Shown one piece after another: positions 1-6,801 of a stretch of 16,511 nt of DNA (the first letter of the stretch is position 1; the number at the start of each line of letters is the position of its first letter). The notes under the pieces are model-generated. The model worked only from the letters and a program-made list of their open reading frames with translations. It searched no databases and had not been told where the DNA came from. Made by a program: the position numbers and the translations under genes. Source of the DNA: DATHSN01 sp035464115 (GTDB lineage: Bacteria; Actinomycetota; Acidimicrobiia; Acidimicrobiales; SKKL01); NCBI GenBank assembly GCA_035464115.1, contig DATHSN010000399.1, positions 1 through 16,511 of the forward strand, in the 5' to 3' direction.

Positions 1-1669
1 CTGGCTGGTGGCCGGTCACGCCGAGCGGGCCGCCCGCTGCCGGCGCCGCGCCGGCGACGACGTCGGCCCCACGCCGCCGTCCCGGCCGGCGTCGTCCCCG
101 CGCCGTGGGTCGGTCGATCCCGAGGGGCGGGCTCCTCGCCGGTCAGCGGCGCCCTGGTGGGTCGTCGCGCTGGCGGCGGTGGGCGTGGTGTCGCTGGTGG
201 TCGCCGTCGCGATCGTGGTGGTCGGCGGACGCGATGCGTCGACCACGGTCACCGCCGAGCAGGTCCCGGTCACCACCCCGCCGGCCACGACGGCGCCCGC
301 GCCCGAACCGGGCCCCACGTCCGACGTCGGTGCGGTCGAGCCGGTCGCCGACCCTCCCGTGCTGCTCGACGAGCGCTTCGACGCGCCCGACGCCACGCTC
401 CTCTGGACCGACGACTTCGGCTGGGGCGGAGGGGTGCAGGTCACGCCCGACGACCGCATCGTGATCGGCGACGACCGGGTGTTCACGGTGACGCTGCGGT
501 GGGACGGGCTCGAGAACCTCGGGTTCCCCCGCCGCCCCGGCGAGACCCCTGAGCAGACCGAGCAGCGGTGCGTCGACTCCATCCCCTCCCTCGGCGGGCC
601 GGGCGGCTCGGCCACCACCGAGCCCGTCTTCCACCTGGGCACCTCCCCCGACCCGGCCGCCTACACCGTCGACCGGGGCTCGGTCACCGGCCCGGTGCTC
701 GGCGGGCAGCCGATCAGCGTCGGCCAGATCAGCTACCGGATCAGCAGCTCGGTGCTGGCGTGCTCGAGCGAGCCGCACCCGCGTGATCCCGACCGCCTCG
801 TGTCGATCGCGCAACGCATCCAGGCCGACCCGGTCGAGATGGCCGGCATCCTGCCCACCAGCGTGGCGCCCGGCACCTACTACCTGGTGCCGATCTGGCG
901 CGTCGGGCGCGAGTCGGGCGGCCCGTTCACCGCCGCCGGGTCGCTCGTCCCGGTCGAGGTCACCGCCGAAGGCGGGCTGTTCGACGAGGACGGTGCCGAG
1001 GCGAGCATCGCGGATGAGGGCGCTGCACCGGCCGAGGTGCCCACCGGCGACCTCGCCCGCCCCCTCGGCACCGACCAGCCGTTCGAATCACCGGGGGCCA
1101 CCACGGTGTGGCGCGACCGCACCTGGGGGTTCGCGGCCACGGTGGCGCCCGACGAGATCGTCGCCGTCGACGGTGCCATCGCGTTCGAGATGGCGTGGGA
1201 CGTCCGCACCAACCCCGGCTACCCGCGGCTCCCCGACGAGGACCCCGCCGACACGCGCGAGCGGTGCGAGGCGACGGCGGCCGAGATGGAGCCGTGGCAG
1301 TCGGGGGGCACGTTCACGGCCCGGTTCTACCTGGGCACCTCACCCGACCCGGACGACTACCGGCTCGACAGGGGTGCGGTCACCGGGCCGGTCACCAACT
1401 CGGCGGGCATCGACGTGGCGGTGCTGCCCATCATCTACCCCGAGGGGTTCACCATCGAGGGGTGCACCGCGACGCCCCACCTGGCCGAGCCGAACCGGCT
1501 GATCACCATCGCGTGGCGCGGCCGCAGCGAGCCGGTGGCGGTGCGGTCCCTGCTCCCCGACGGCCTCGCCCCCGGCACCTACTACCTGGTGCCGGTGTGG
1601 ACCGAGGTCCCGGCATCGGGTGGGCCGTTCACCGGCACCGGTCGGCTGGTCCCGGTGGTCGTCCCCTGA
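1..1669 (+). CDS. Membrane-anchored protein with tandem duplicated exported domain (possibly 5'-truncated)
   Basis: I do not recognise the family. A GTG at position 8 is the first start in the window, but the frame is open to the left edge, so the true start may lie outside. Numbering from that GTG gives 553 residues: a basic N-terminus, one membrane segment (about 50-73), a Thr/Pro/Ala-rich linker (about 78-115), then two homologous domains of about 200 residues each (about 118-319 and 352-553) joined by an acidic linker. The domains share in order LGTSPDP, DRG(S/A)VTGPV, APGTYYLVP(I/V)W and SGGPFT. Each carries two cysteines at matching places (188/252 and 420/486), which could form one disulfide per domain. 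The orientation is probably cytoplasmic N-terminus and extracytoplasmic repeats. It converges on the GGDEF-like gene with a 22-base gap. The coding call is firm; the function is unknown. Confidence 0.8.
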   Translation, partial: WLVAGHAERAARCRRRAGDDVGPTPPSRPASSPRRGSVDPEGRAPRRSAAPWWVVALAAVGVVSLVVAVAIVVVGGRDASTTVTAEQVPVTTPPATTAPAPEPGPTSDVGAVEPVADPPVLLDERFDAPDATLLWTDDFGWGGGVQVTPDDRIVIGDDRVFTVTLRWDGLENLGFPRRPGETPEQTEQRCVDSIPSLGGPGGSATTEPVFHLGTSPDPAAYTVDRGSVTGPVLGGQPISVGQISYRISSSVLACSSEPHPRDPDRLVSIAQRIQADPVEMAGILPTSVAPGTYYLVPIWRVGRESGGPFTAAGSLVPVEVTAEGGLFDEDGAEASIADEGAAPAEVPTGDLARPLGTDQPFESPGATTVWRDRTWGFAATVAPDEIVAVDGAIAFEMAWDVRTNPGYPRLPDEDPADTRERCEATAAEMEPWQSGGTFTARFYLGTSPDPDDYRLDRGAVTGPVTNSAGIDVAVLPIIYPEGFTIEGCTATPHLAEPNRLITIAWRGRSEPVAVRSLLPDGLAPGTYYLVPVWTEVPASGGPFTGTGRLVPVVVP

Positions 1670-1683
1670 CCCCGTCGTCGGGG
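1670..1683. terminator. Short hairpin between convergent genes
   Basis: CCCCG (1670-1674) pairs perfectly with CGGGG (1679-1683) around a TCGT loop, immediately after the stop of the duplicated-domain gene and just before the end of the convergent GGDEF-like gene. There is no T-run on either side. The position fits a bidirectional terminator but the stem is only 5 bp. Confidence 0.3.
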
Positions 1684-1691
1684 GCCGGCGC

Positions 1692-2516
1692 TCACTCGGG
1701 GACGGCGACCTCGATGCGGTCCTGCTGCCACTCGTGGGCGGCGCGCAGCGCCCGCTGGGCCTGGCGGAGCAGCGAGTCGCTGTCGAAGGCGTGGGCGGGG
1801 TAGCACGCCACCCCGGCCCAGAGGGTGCGGCTCGGGTCGGCCTCGACGAGGAGGCGGCGGATCCGCTCCACGGTCCAGATCGCGCCGTTCTCGGGTGTGT
1901 CCTCGAGCACCAGGGCGAAGGCGCCGTCGTCCATCCGGCAGGCGGTGTCGGCCTCCCGCAGGGTGGTGCGGATGCCGTCGGCCACCTCGACCGGCAGGCA
2001 CGGGATCGGCGCGTGCTCCCTGGCCCCGCGGACGACCTCGAGCAGCACCACCGCGACGGGTCGCAGGTGACGGCGGGCCGCGGCCACCCGGGCCTCGATC
2101 GCCACCCCGAAGTAGTCCTCGGAGAACAGACCGGTCTCGGGATCGACCAGGCCCTCCGAGCCGGTCGGCCCGACGCGGAACGGCATGCTGGCGTCGAGGT
2201 CGGGGTCGCGATCGAGCTCGGACGACCCGGGGGTCGTGTCGGGAGGGGCGGCCGGTGCGCCCGGCACCGTCACCGGCTCGGCGCGGGAGCCTGTCGTCCC
2301 GCCGACGGAGTCGGCACGGGTCGGGGCGGCGGCGCGAGCCGACGGGTCGGGAGCCGGCGCCTGCTGGCCCACCACCAACAGCCCCGCAGCCGCAGCCACG
2401 CCGCCGGCGGCGGCGACGGCGCCCGCGACCGGGGCCCCGGTCGCGGCGGCGACGATGCCCGCCGCGGCGGCCACGGCCGCACCGGCGAGAGCTGGGAGCG
2501 CACGTCGATCGATCAC
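1692..2516 (-). CDS. Membrane protein with degenerate GGDEF domain
   Basis: This is a 274-residue protein from a GTG start. An Ala/Gly/Val-rich N-terminus (about 7-50) looks like two short membrane passes, followed by a Pro/Ala-rich linker and a C-terminal GGDEF fold (about 122-270). Family landmarks are DPETGL (125-130), a TLWAGVA strand (about 231-237) and a closing LLRQAQRAL helix. The signature loop reads RMDDGAF (194-200) instead of R-x-GGDEF, and the metal-binding segment reads LLEVV where active enzymes have an Asp, so diguanylate cyclase activity is unlikely. An RxxD motif (187-190) lies five residues before the signature, the position of the c-di-GMP inhibitory site, so a binding or sensory role is possible. 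The gene lies 80 bases downstream of the mutase gene on the same strand. No good Shine-Dalgarno is visible. Confidence 0.8.
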   Translation of the reverse strand: MIDRRALPALAGAAVAAAAGIVAAATGAPVAGAVAAAGGVAAAAGLLVVGQQAPAPDPSARAAAPTRADSVGGTTGSRAEPVTVPGAPAAPPDTTPGSSELDRDPDLDASMPFRVGPTGSEGLVDPETGLFSEDYFGVAIEARVAAARRHLRPVAVVLLEVVRGAREHAPIPCLPVEVADGIRTTLREADTACRMDDGAFALVLEDTPENGAIWTVERIRRLLVEADPSRTLWAGVACYPAHAFDSDSLLRQAQRALRAAHEWQQDRIEVAVPE

Positions 2517-2596
2517 CGCGGTTCCATCGGCGGGATGACGCCGCGATCAAGGGCTCGGCCGCACCAGAGCCGGTCGGCCCACGCGGCGAGGGTGGG

Positions 2597-4564
2597 TCAG
2601 CCGCGGTGGGTGGCCACCAGGTCGACGATGTCGCCCATGATGCGGGCCAGCTCGAAGTCCTTGGGGGTGTAGACCGCGGCCACCCCGGCGGCGAGGAGTC
2701 GGGGGCGGTCGGCTTCGGGGATGATCCCGCCGACGACCACCGGAGCGTCGACCCGCTCGGCTCGCACCAGGCGCACCACCTCGGGCACCAGCTCGAGGTG
2801 GCTGCCCGACAGGATCGACAGGCCGATGACGTCGACGGCCTCGTCGCGGGCGACCGCGGCGATCTGCTCGGGGGTGAGGCGGATGCCCTGGTAGATCACC
2901 TCCATGCCGGCGTCGCGCGCCGCCACCGCGATCTGCTCGGCGCCGTTGGAGTGGCCGTCGAGCCCGGGCTTGGCCACGAGGAAGCGGGGTGGTCCGCCGG
3001 GGAGCGCCTTCACCCGCTCGGCCACCGCTCGCAGGCCGGCGAGGGCACCTCCCTTGCCGGCGGCGGCGGCGACGCCGGTGGGGGCGCGGTACTCGCCGAA
3101 CACCTCGCGCAGGGCGTCGGCCCACTCGCCGGTGGTCCCGCCCGCGTGGGCGAAGGCGATGGTGGCGGGCATGACGTTCTCGTCGGATGCGGCCACCCGC
3201 CGCAGCTCGGCGAGCGCCCGCTCGACGGCGCCGGTGTCGCGCTGGTCGCGCCAGGCCCGCACGTCGTCGATGAGCTCCTGCTGGGTGCCGGGATCGACCC
3301 GCAGGATCGCCTCCTCGCCCCCGAGGGGCGACTCGGCGGTCTCGGTGAAGGCGTTCACGCCGACGATCTTCAGCTCGCCGCTCTCGATGTGGCGCACCCG
3401 TTCGGCGTGCGAGGTCACCAGGCGGCCCTTGAGCTCCTCGATGGCCTCGAACGCGCCCCCCAGCGCCAGCACCTCGTCGAGCTCCGCGGTGGCGGCGTCG
3501 ATCAGCTCGGCGGTCTTGGCCTCGACCACCTTGGAGCCGTCGAAGATGTCGTCGTACTCGAGCAGGTCGGTCTCGAAGGCGAGCACCTGCTGGATCCGCA
3601 GCGACCACTGCTGGTCCCAGGGGCGGGGCAGCCCGAGCGCCTCGTTCCAGGCGGGGAGCTGCAGCGACCGGGCCCGGGCCTTCTTCGACAAGGTGACGCC
3701 GAGCGCCTCGAGCACGATGCGCTGGACGTTGTTCTCGGGCTGGGCCTCGGTGAGGCCGAGGCTGTTCACCTGCACGCCGTAGCGGAACCGGCGGGCCTTG
3801 GGGTCGGTGACCCCGTAGCGCTCGAGGCAGATGCGGTCCCACATCTCGGTGAAGGCCCGCATCTTGCAGGTCTCCTCGACGAAGCGGATGCCGGCGTTGA
3901 CGAAGAACGAGATCGACGCCACCACCGCGTCGAACCGGTCGGCTGGCACCTGGCCCGAGTCGCGGACCGCGTCGAGCACGTCGATGGCGGTGGCCAGCGA
4001 GTAGGCGATCTCCTGCACCGGCGTGGCCCCGGCCTCCTGCAGGTGGTAGCTGCAGACGTTCATCGGGTTCCAGTGGGGGATGTGCTCGGCGCAGAACGCC
4101 ACCATGTCGACGATGAGCCGCCGGCTCGGCAGGGGCGGGTAGATGTAGGTGCCCCGGCTCAGGTACTCCTTGACGATGTCGTTCTGGGTGGTGCCCCGCA
4201 GGGCCGTCGACGCCACGCCCTGGTCCTCGGCGTTGGCCACGTAGAGGCCGAGCAGCCACGCCGCGGTGGCGTTGATCGTCATCGAGGTGTTCATCTCACC
4301 GACCGGGATGCCGTCGAGCAGCTGCTCCATGTGCCCGAGGTGGGCCACCGGCACCCCCACCTTGCCGACCTCGCCCGCCGCCTGGGGGGCGTCGGGGTCG
4401 TAGCCGGTCTGGGTCGGCAGGTCGAAGGCGATCGACAGCCCGGTCTGGCCCTTGGCCAGGTTGGTCCGGTACAGCTCGTTCGACTTCCGGGCCGTGGAGT
4501 GACCCGAGTAGGTGCGCATCATCCAGGGGCGATCGCGCTCACGACGGACGGCAGCCTCGGTCAT
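2597..4564 (-). CDS. ecm: Ethylmalonyl-CoA mutase (MeaA type, B12-dependent)
   Basis: The product is a 655-residue acyl-CoA mutase of the methylmalonyl-CoA mutase superfamily. The substrate-binding TIM-barrel half (to about residue 510) contains AFDLPTQTGYDPD, MNTSMTINATA, GTTQNDIVKEYLSRGTY, the CSYHLQEAGATPVQEIAY stretch and VNSLGLTEAQPENNVQR. The C-terminal cobalamin domain (about 527-655) contains DGHSNG, whose His (about 538) is the lower axial cobalt ligand, plus LSILSGSH and VVVGGIIP. The N-terminal RPWMMRTYSGHSTA stretch and the single-chain length match MeaA/Ecm rather than the longer methylmalonyl-CoA mutase large subunit. Ecm converts (2R)-ethylmalonyl-CoA to methylsuccinyl-CoA in the ethylmalonyl-CoA pathway. 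The ATG start is supported by homology; its Shine-Dalgarno is weak. It lies 59 bases after aat and may share a transcript with hbd and aat. The exact substrate is inferred from overall resemblance. Confidence 0.93.
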   Translation of the reverse strand: MTEAAVRRERDRPWMMRTYSGHSTARKSNELYRTNLAKGQTGLSIAFDLPTQTGYDPDAPQAAGEVGKVGVPVAHLGHMEQLLDGIPVGEMNTSMTINATAAWLLGLYVANAEDQGVASTALRGTTQNDIVKEYLSRGTYIYPPLPSRRLIVDMVAFCAEHIPHWNPMNVCSYHLQEAGATPVQEIAYSLATAIDVLDAVRDSGQVPADRFDAVVASISFFVNAGIRFVEETCKMRAFTEMWDRICLERYGVTDPKARRFRYGVQVNSLGLTEAQPENNVQRIVLEALGVTLSKKARARSLQLPAWNEALGLPRPWDQQWSLRIQQVLAFETDLLEYDDIFDGSKVVEAKTAELIDAATAELDEVLALGGAFEAIEELKGRLVTSHAERVRHIESGELKIVGVNAFTETAESPLGGEEAILRVDPGTQQELIDDVRAWRDQRDTGAVERALAELRRVAASDENVMPATIAFAHAGGTTGEWADALREVFGEYRAPTGVAAAAGKGGALAGLRAVAERVKALPGGPPRFLVAKPGLDGHSNGAEQIAVAARDAGMEVIYQGIRLTPEQIAAVARDEAVDVIGLSILSGSHLELVPEVVRLVRAERVDAPVVVGGIIPEADRPRLLAAGVAAVYTPKDFELARIMGDIVDLVATHRG

Positions 4565-4584
4565 GGCGCAATCATCCGTCGCCA

Positions 4585-4621
4585 CCCCGCCCGCTGTCAC
4601 ACTGGCCGGCGGTCGGCGGGG
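4585..4621 (-). terminator. Possible hairpin between aat and ecm
   Basis: CCCCGCC (4585-4591) and GGCGGGG (4615-4621) form a perfect 7-bp inverted repeat with a 23-base loop, just after the aat stop and before the ecm start. There is no T-run. It may be an attenuator or weak terminator, or chance in GC-rich DNA. Confidence 0.25.
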
Positions 4622-4623
4622 CG

Positions 4624-5295
4624 TCAGCCTCCGAGGAACGCGGGCAGCGGGCGACGCAGCGCGTCGTCGAGCAGCTCGAGGTAGCGGGCACGGGGGACCT
4701 CCACCACGCCGAGGCTGGCCAGGTGCTCGGTGCGCCACTGCACGTCGAGCAGGGTGCCGCCGCCCTCGCGCAGGCGCTCCACCAGGCCCACCAGCGCCAC
4801 CTTCGACGCGTCGGTGCGGCGGTGGAACATCGATTCGCCGGCGAACAGGCCGCCGATCGCCACCCCGTAGAGCCCGCCGGCGAGCTCGCCGTCGGGGGTC
4901 CAGGCCTCGACCGAGTGGGCCCACCCCAGCTCGTGGAGCCGGGTGTAGGCGGCCTCGATGCGGCGGTCGATCCAGCCGTGGGGGCGACGGGGGTCCGCGC
5001 ACGCCCGGACCACCTCGGCGAAGGCGGTGTCGACCCGGATCTCGACGTGGCGGCACGAGCGGCGCAACGACCGGCTCACCCGCAGGCCGTCGAGGGGCAG
5101 GATCCCGCGGGGGTCGGGTGACCACCACGCCATCGGCGCGCGCCGTCCGAGCGGCATCGGGAAGAGCCCCGACCGGTAGGCGAGCAGCAGCGTCCCCGGC
5201 TCGAGGTCGGCGCCGACGCCGACGATGCCGTCCTCGTCGGCGGTGGCCGCCGGCGGGAAGCCCCACGCGCTCGGCGGCGGCTCGATCGGCGTCAT
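4624..5295 (-). CDS. aat: Leucyl/phenylalanyl-tRNA--protein transferase
   Basis: Aat transfers Leu or Phe from aminoacyl-tRNA onto proteins with N-terminal Arg or Lys, marking them for ClpS/ClpAP-type degradation (the bacterial N-degron pathway) in the cytosol. The 223-residue product matches the family size (about 230). Diagnostic stretches are YRSGLFPMP near residue 40, WWSPDPRGILPLD, WIDRRIEAAYTRLHELGWAHSVE, the GLYGVAIGGLFAGESMF core, and LLDVQWRTEHLASLG near the C-terminus. The ATG start gives the usual N-terminus. It lies 34 bases downstream of hbd and upstream of ecm on the same strand. No functional link to those two enzymes is known to me, so co-transcription may be incidental. Confidence 0.95.
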   Translation of the reverse strand: MTPIEPPPSAWGFPPAATADEDGIVGVGADLEPGTLLLAYRSGLFPMPLGRRAPMAWWSPDPRGILPLDGLRVSRSLRRSCRHVEIRVDTAFAEVVRACADPRRPHGWIDRRIEAAYTRLHELGWAHSVEAWTPDGELAGGLYGVAIGGLFAGESMFHRRTDASKVALVGLVERLREGGGTLLDVQWRTEHLASLGVVEVPRARYLELLDDALRRPLPAFLGG

Positions 5296-5309
5296 CGTCC
5301 CCGTTCGAG

Positions 5310-5325
5310 CCGCCGCCGTCGGCGG
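5310..5325 (-). terminator. Small hairpin between hbd and aat
   Basis: CCGCCG (5310-5315) pairs with CGGCGG (5320-5325) around a CCGT loop, in the 34-base gap between hbd and aat. It has no T-run and could be a weak terminator, a processing site or chance. Confidence 0.25.
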
Positions 5326-5329
5326 GTGA

Positions 5330-6178
5330 TCAGTAGTCGTAGAAGCCCGAGCCCGACTTCCGGCCGAGCTGGCCGGCGGCGACCATGCGCCGCAGCACCG
5401 GCTGGGCGGCGTAGTTCGGGTCGCGGAACTCCTCGTAGAGGGCGTCGAGGATCGACACCGACGTGTCGAGGCCCACGAGGTCGAGCAGCGCCAGCGGGCC
5501 CATGGGGAAGTTGCAGCCGCCCTTCATGGCGGTGTCGATGTCGTCGCGGCTGGCGGTGCCGTTCTCGAGCATCCGCACCGCGTTGTTCAGGTAGGGGAAG
5601 AGCAGGGCGTTGACGATGAAGCCGGCCCGGTCCTTCACCCGCACCGGGTCCTTGCCGCACGAGGCGGCGAAGGTGGTGACCGCCTCGACCGTCTCCTCGG
5701 AGGCGGTGAGCGGGGTGACGATCTCGACGAGGCTCATCATCGGTGCCGGGTTGAAGAAGTGGACGCCGACGACCTTGTCGGGCCGCTCGGTGCGCACCGC
5801 CATCTCGACCACGGGGAGGGTCGAGGTGTTGGTGGCGAGGATGCCCTCGGGCTTGACGATGCCGTCGAGCTCGGCGAACAGCGCCTGCTTCACGCCGAGG
5901 TCCTCCACCACCGACTCGATGACGAGGTCGCAGTCGGCGAGGTCGGCGAGGTCGGTGGTGGCGCTCACCAGCGAGAGCACCTCGTCGCGGGTGCTCTCCT
6001 CGAGCTTGCCCTTCGCCACCTGCTTGTCGAGGGACTTCTGGAGCCCGGCCACCATGGCGTCGGCCGACTCCTGCTGGCGCGAGCGCAGCACCACCGTGGC
6101 GCCGGCCTTGGCCGCCACCTCGGCGATGCCCGAGCCCATGATCCCCGACCCCACGATTCCCACTCGGCTGATCGTCAT
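5330..6178 (-). CDS. hbd: 3-hydroxybutyryl-CoA dehydrogenase
   Basis: This 282-residue enzyme interconverts acetoacetyl-CoA and 3-hydroxybutyryl-CoA. The Rossmann domain opens with GSGIMGSG (GxGxxG at residues 10-15). TNTSTLP contains the substrate Ser (about 119), VGVHFFNPAPMM the catalytic His (140), VEIV the paired Glu (152), and FIVNAL the conserved Asn (190). The C-terminal 3HCDH domain ends in GRKSGSGFYDY. The second beta strand ends in LRSRQ where NAD-dependent relatives usually carry Asp, which may indicate NADPH use. I chose ATG 6178 over the in-frame TTG at 6187 because a TAACTT hexamer covers that TTG and because 282 residues is the usual length. It heads the minus-strand run hbd-aat-ecm. 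Roles in PHB metabolism or the ethylmalonyl-CoA pathway fit the nearby mutase. Confidence 0.94.
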   Translation of the reverse strand: MTISRVGIVGSGIMGSGIAEVAAKAGATVVLRSRQQESADAMVAGLQKSLDKQVAKGKLEESTRDEVLSLVSATTDLADLADCDLVIESVVEDLGVKQALFAELDGIVKPEGILATNTSTLPVVEMAVRTERPDKVVGVHFFNPAPMMSLVEIVTPLTASEETVEAVTTFAASCGKDPVRVKDRAGFIVNALLFPYLNNAVRMLENGTASRDDIDTAMKGGCNFPMGPLALLDLVGLDTSVSILDALYEEFRDPNYAAQPVLRRMVAAGQLGRKSGSGFYDY

Positions 6179-6185
6179 GTCCGCC

Positions 6186-6191
6186 AAGTTA
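6186..6191 (-). promoter_or_regulatory. Candidate leaderless -10 element for hbd
   Basis: TAACTT on the minus strand lies 7 bases before the hbd ATG. The spacing predicts transcription starting at or next to the start codon. I see no convincing -35. Confidence 0.5.
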
Positions 6192-6297
6192 CCGACGGGT
6201 CACCGGGCGCCGGCAAGTTGACCGAGGTCGTGTTGTGGCGCCGGATGGCGTCCCTCACCTGCGCTGCGAGCGGTCCGGGCCGTCACCGGGCGTGCTC

Positions 6298-6303
6298 TAG
6301 CGT
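6298..6303 (+). promoter_or_regulatory. Candidate leaderless -10 element (methyltransferase-like gene)
   Basis: TAGCGT ends 6 bases before the GTG at 6310, and the same hexamer precedes several other genes here. No clear -35 is present. Confidence 0.55.
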
Positions 6304-6309
6304 GACGTC

Positions 6310-6801
6310 GTGCCGAGCCGCTCCGCCATCCGCCCGGGGGGTGTCCCCGCCCCGCTCGCCGCGGCGCTGCGCGACGGGCTGCGGCTGCGGGCCGACGCCA
6401 CGATCGGGCCGACCCTCGAGCTCATCGGCCCACCCGCCGCCCCGGTGCCCACCCCACCGCCCGGGGGCTACGCGCTCGTGCTCACCGCGGGCTGGCTCGG
6501 CGCCGCCCCCGACATCGACGCCGCGGCCACCGCCCTGGTGGCCGCGCTGGCGCCCGACGGCCGGGTCGACTGCGTCGAGCCGTCGGCCGCCGCCGGCGCC
6601 CTCGCCCGGGTGCAGCGTTGGTCCGCCGCCGCGGTGCGCACCGGCACCGGGCTCCACGTCGACCGCGACGTCCCCGTCGTGCTGCGGCGGGCCGGTCTCG
6701 TCCTCACCGACATCGAGAGGTTCTCCATGCCCACACGACTTCCCGTCCTCCGCCCGTTCGTGCGGGTCCGCGGCCACCGGCGGTCCGGGAGCGCGTCGTG
6801 A
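6310..6801 (+). CDS. Methyltransferase-like protein lacking the SAM-binding core
   Basis: The 163-residue product starts at GTG. From about residue 75 it resembles the C-terminal half of class I SAM-dependent methyltransferases of the UbiE/type-11 kind: LAPDGRVDCVEPS matches the usual L.PGGRL...E strand, ALARVQRW the following helix, and HVDRDVPVVLRRAGL plus IERFSMP the final helix and strand. The first 70 residues are Pro/Ala-rich and show no GxGxG motif I or acidic motif II, so it probably cannot bind SAM in the usual way. Its stop overlaps the next gene's start in a GTGA junction (6798-6801), implying translational coupling to the S51-like protein. It could be an intact protein of new function, a decayed enzyme, or a very divergent methyltransferase. 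The coding call rests on codon bias, the promoter and the overlap; the function is uncertain. Confidence 0.7.
   Translation: MPSRSAIRPGGVPAPLAAALRDGLRLRADATIGPTLELIGPPAAPVPTPPPGGYALVLTAGWLGAAPDIDAAATALVAALAPDGRVDCVEPSAAAGALARVQRWSAAAVRTGTGLHVDRDVPVVLRRAGLVLTDIERFSMPTRLPVLRPFVRVRGHRRSGSAS

Noticed and set aside
2597..4564. Methylmalonyl-CoA or isobutyryl-CoA mutase as the identity of the B12 mutase
   Set aside because: The single-chain length of 655 and the N-terminal and core stretches look like MeaA/Ecm. Some uncertainty about the substrate remains.
1895..4684. Very long plus-strand open frame (929 codons)
   Set aside because: It runs opposite the GGDEF-like and mutase genes, which have clear family motifs. 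Long antisense frames are expected at this GC content, and its product is low-complexity Arg/Gly/His.
6179..6187. TTG start for hbd, three codons upstream of the chosen ATG
   Set aside because: It overlaps the probable -10 hexamer TAACTT and lengthens the protein beyond the common 282 residues.
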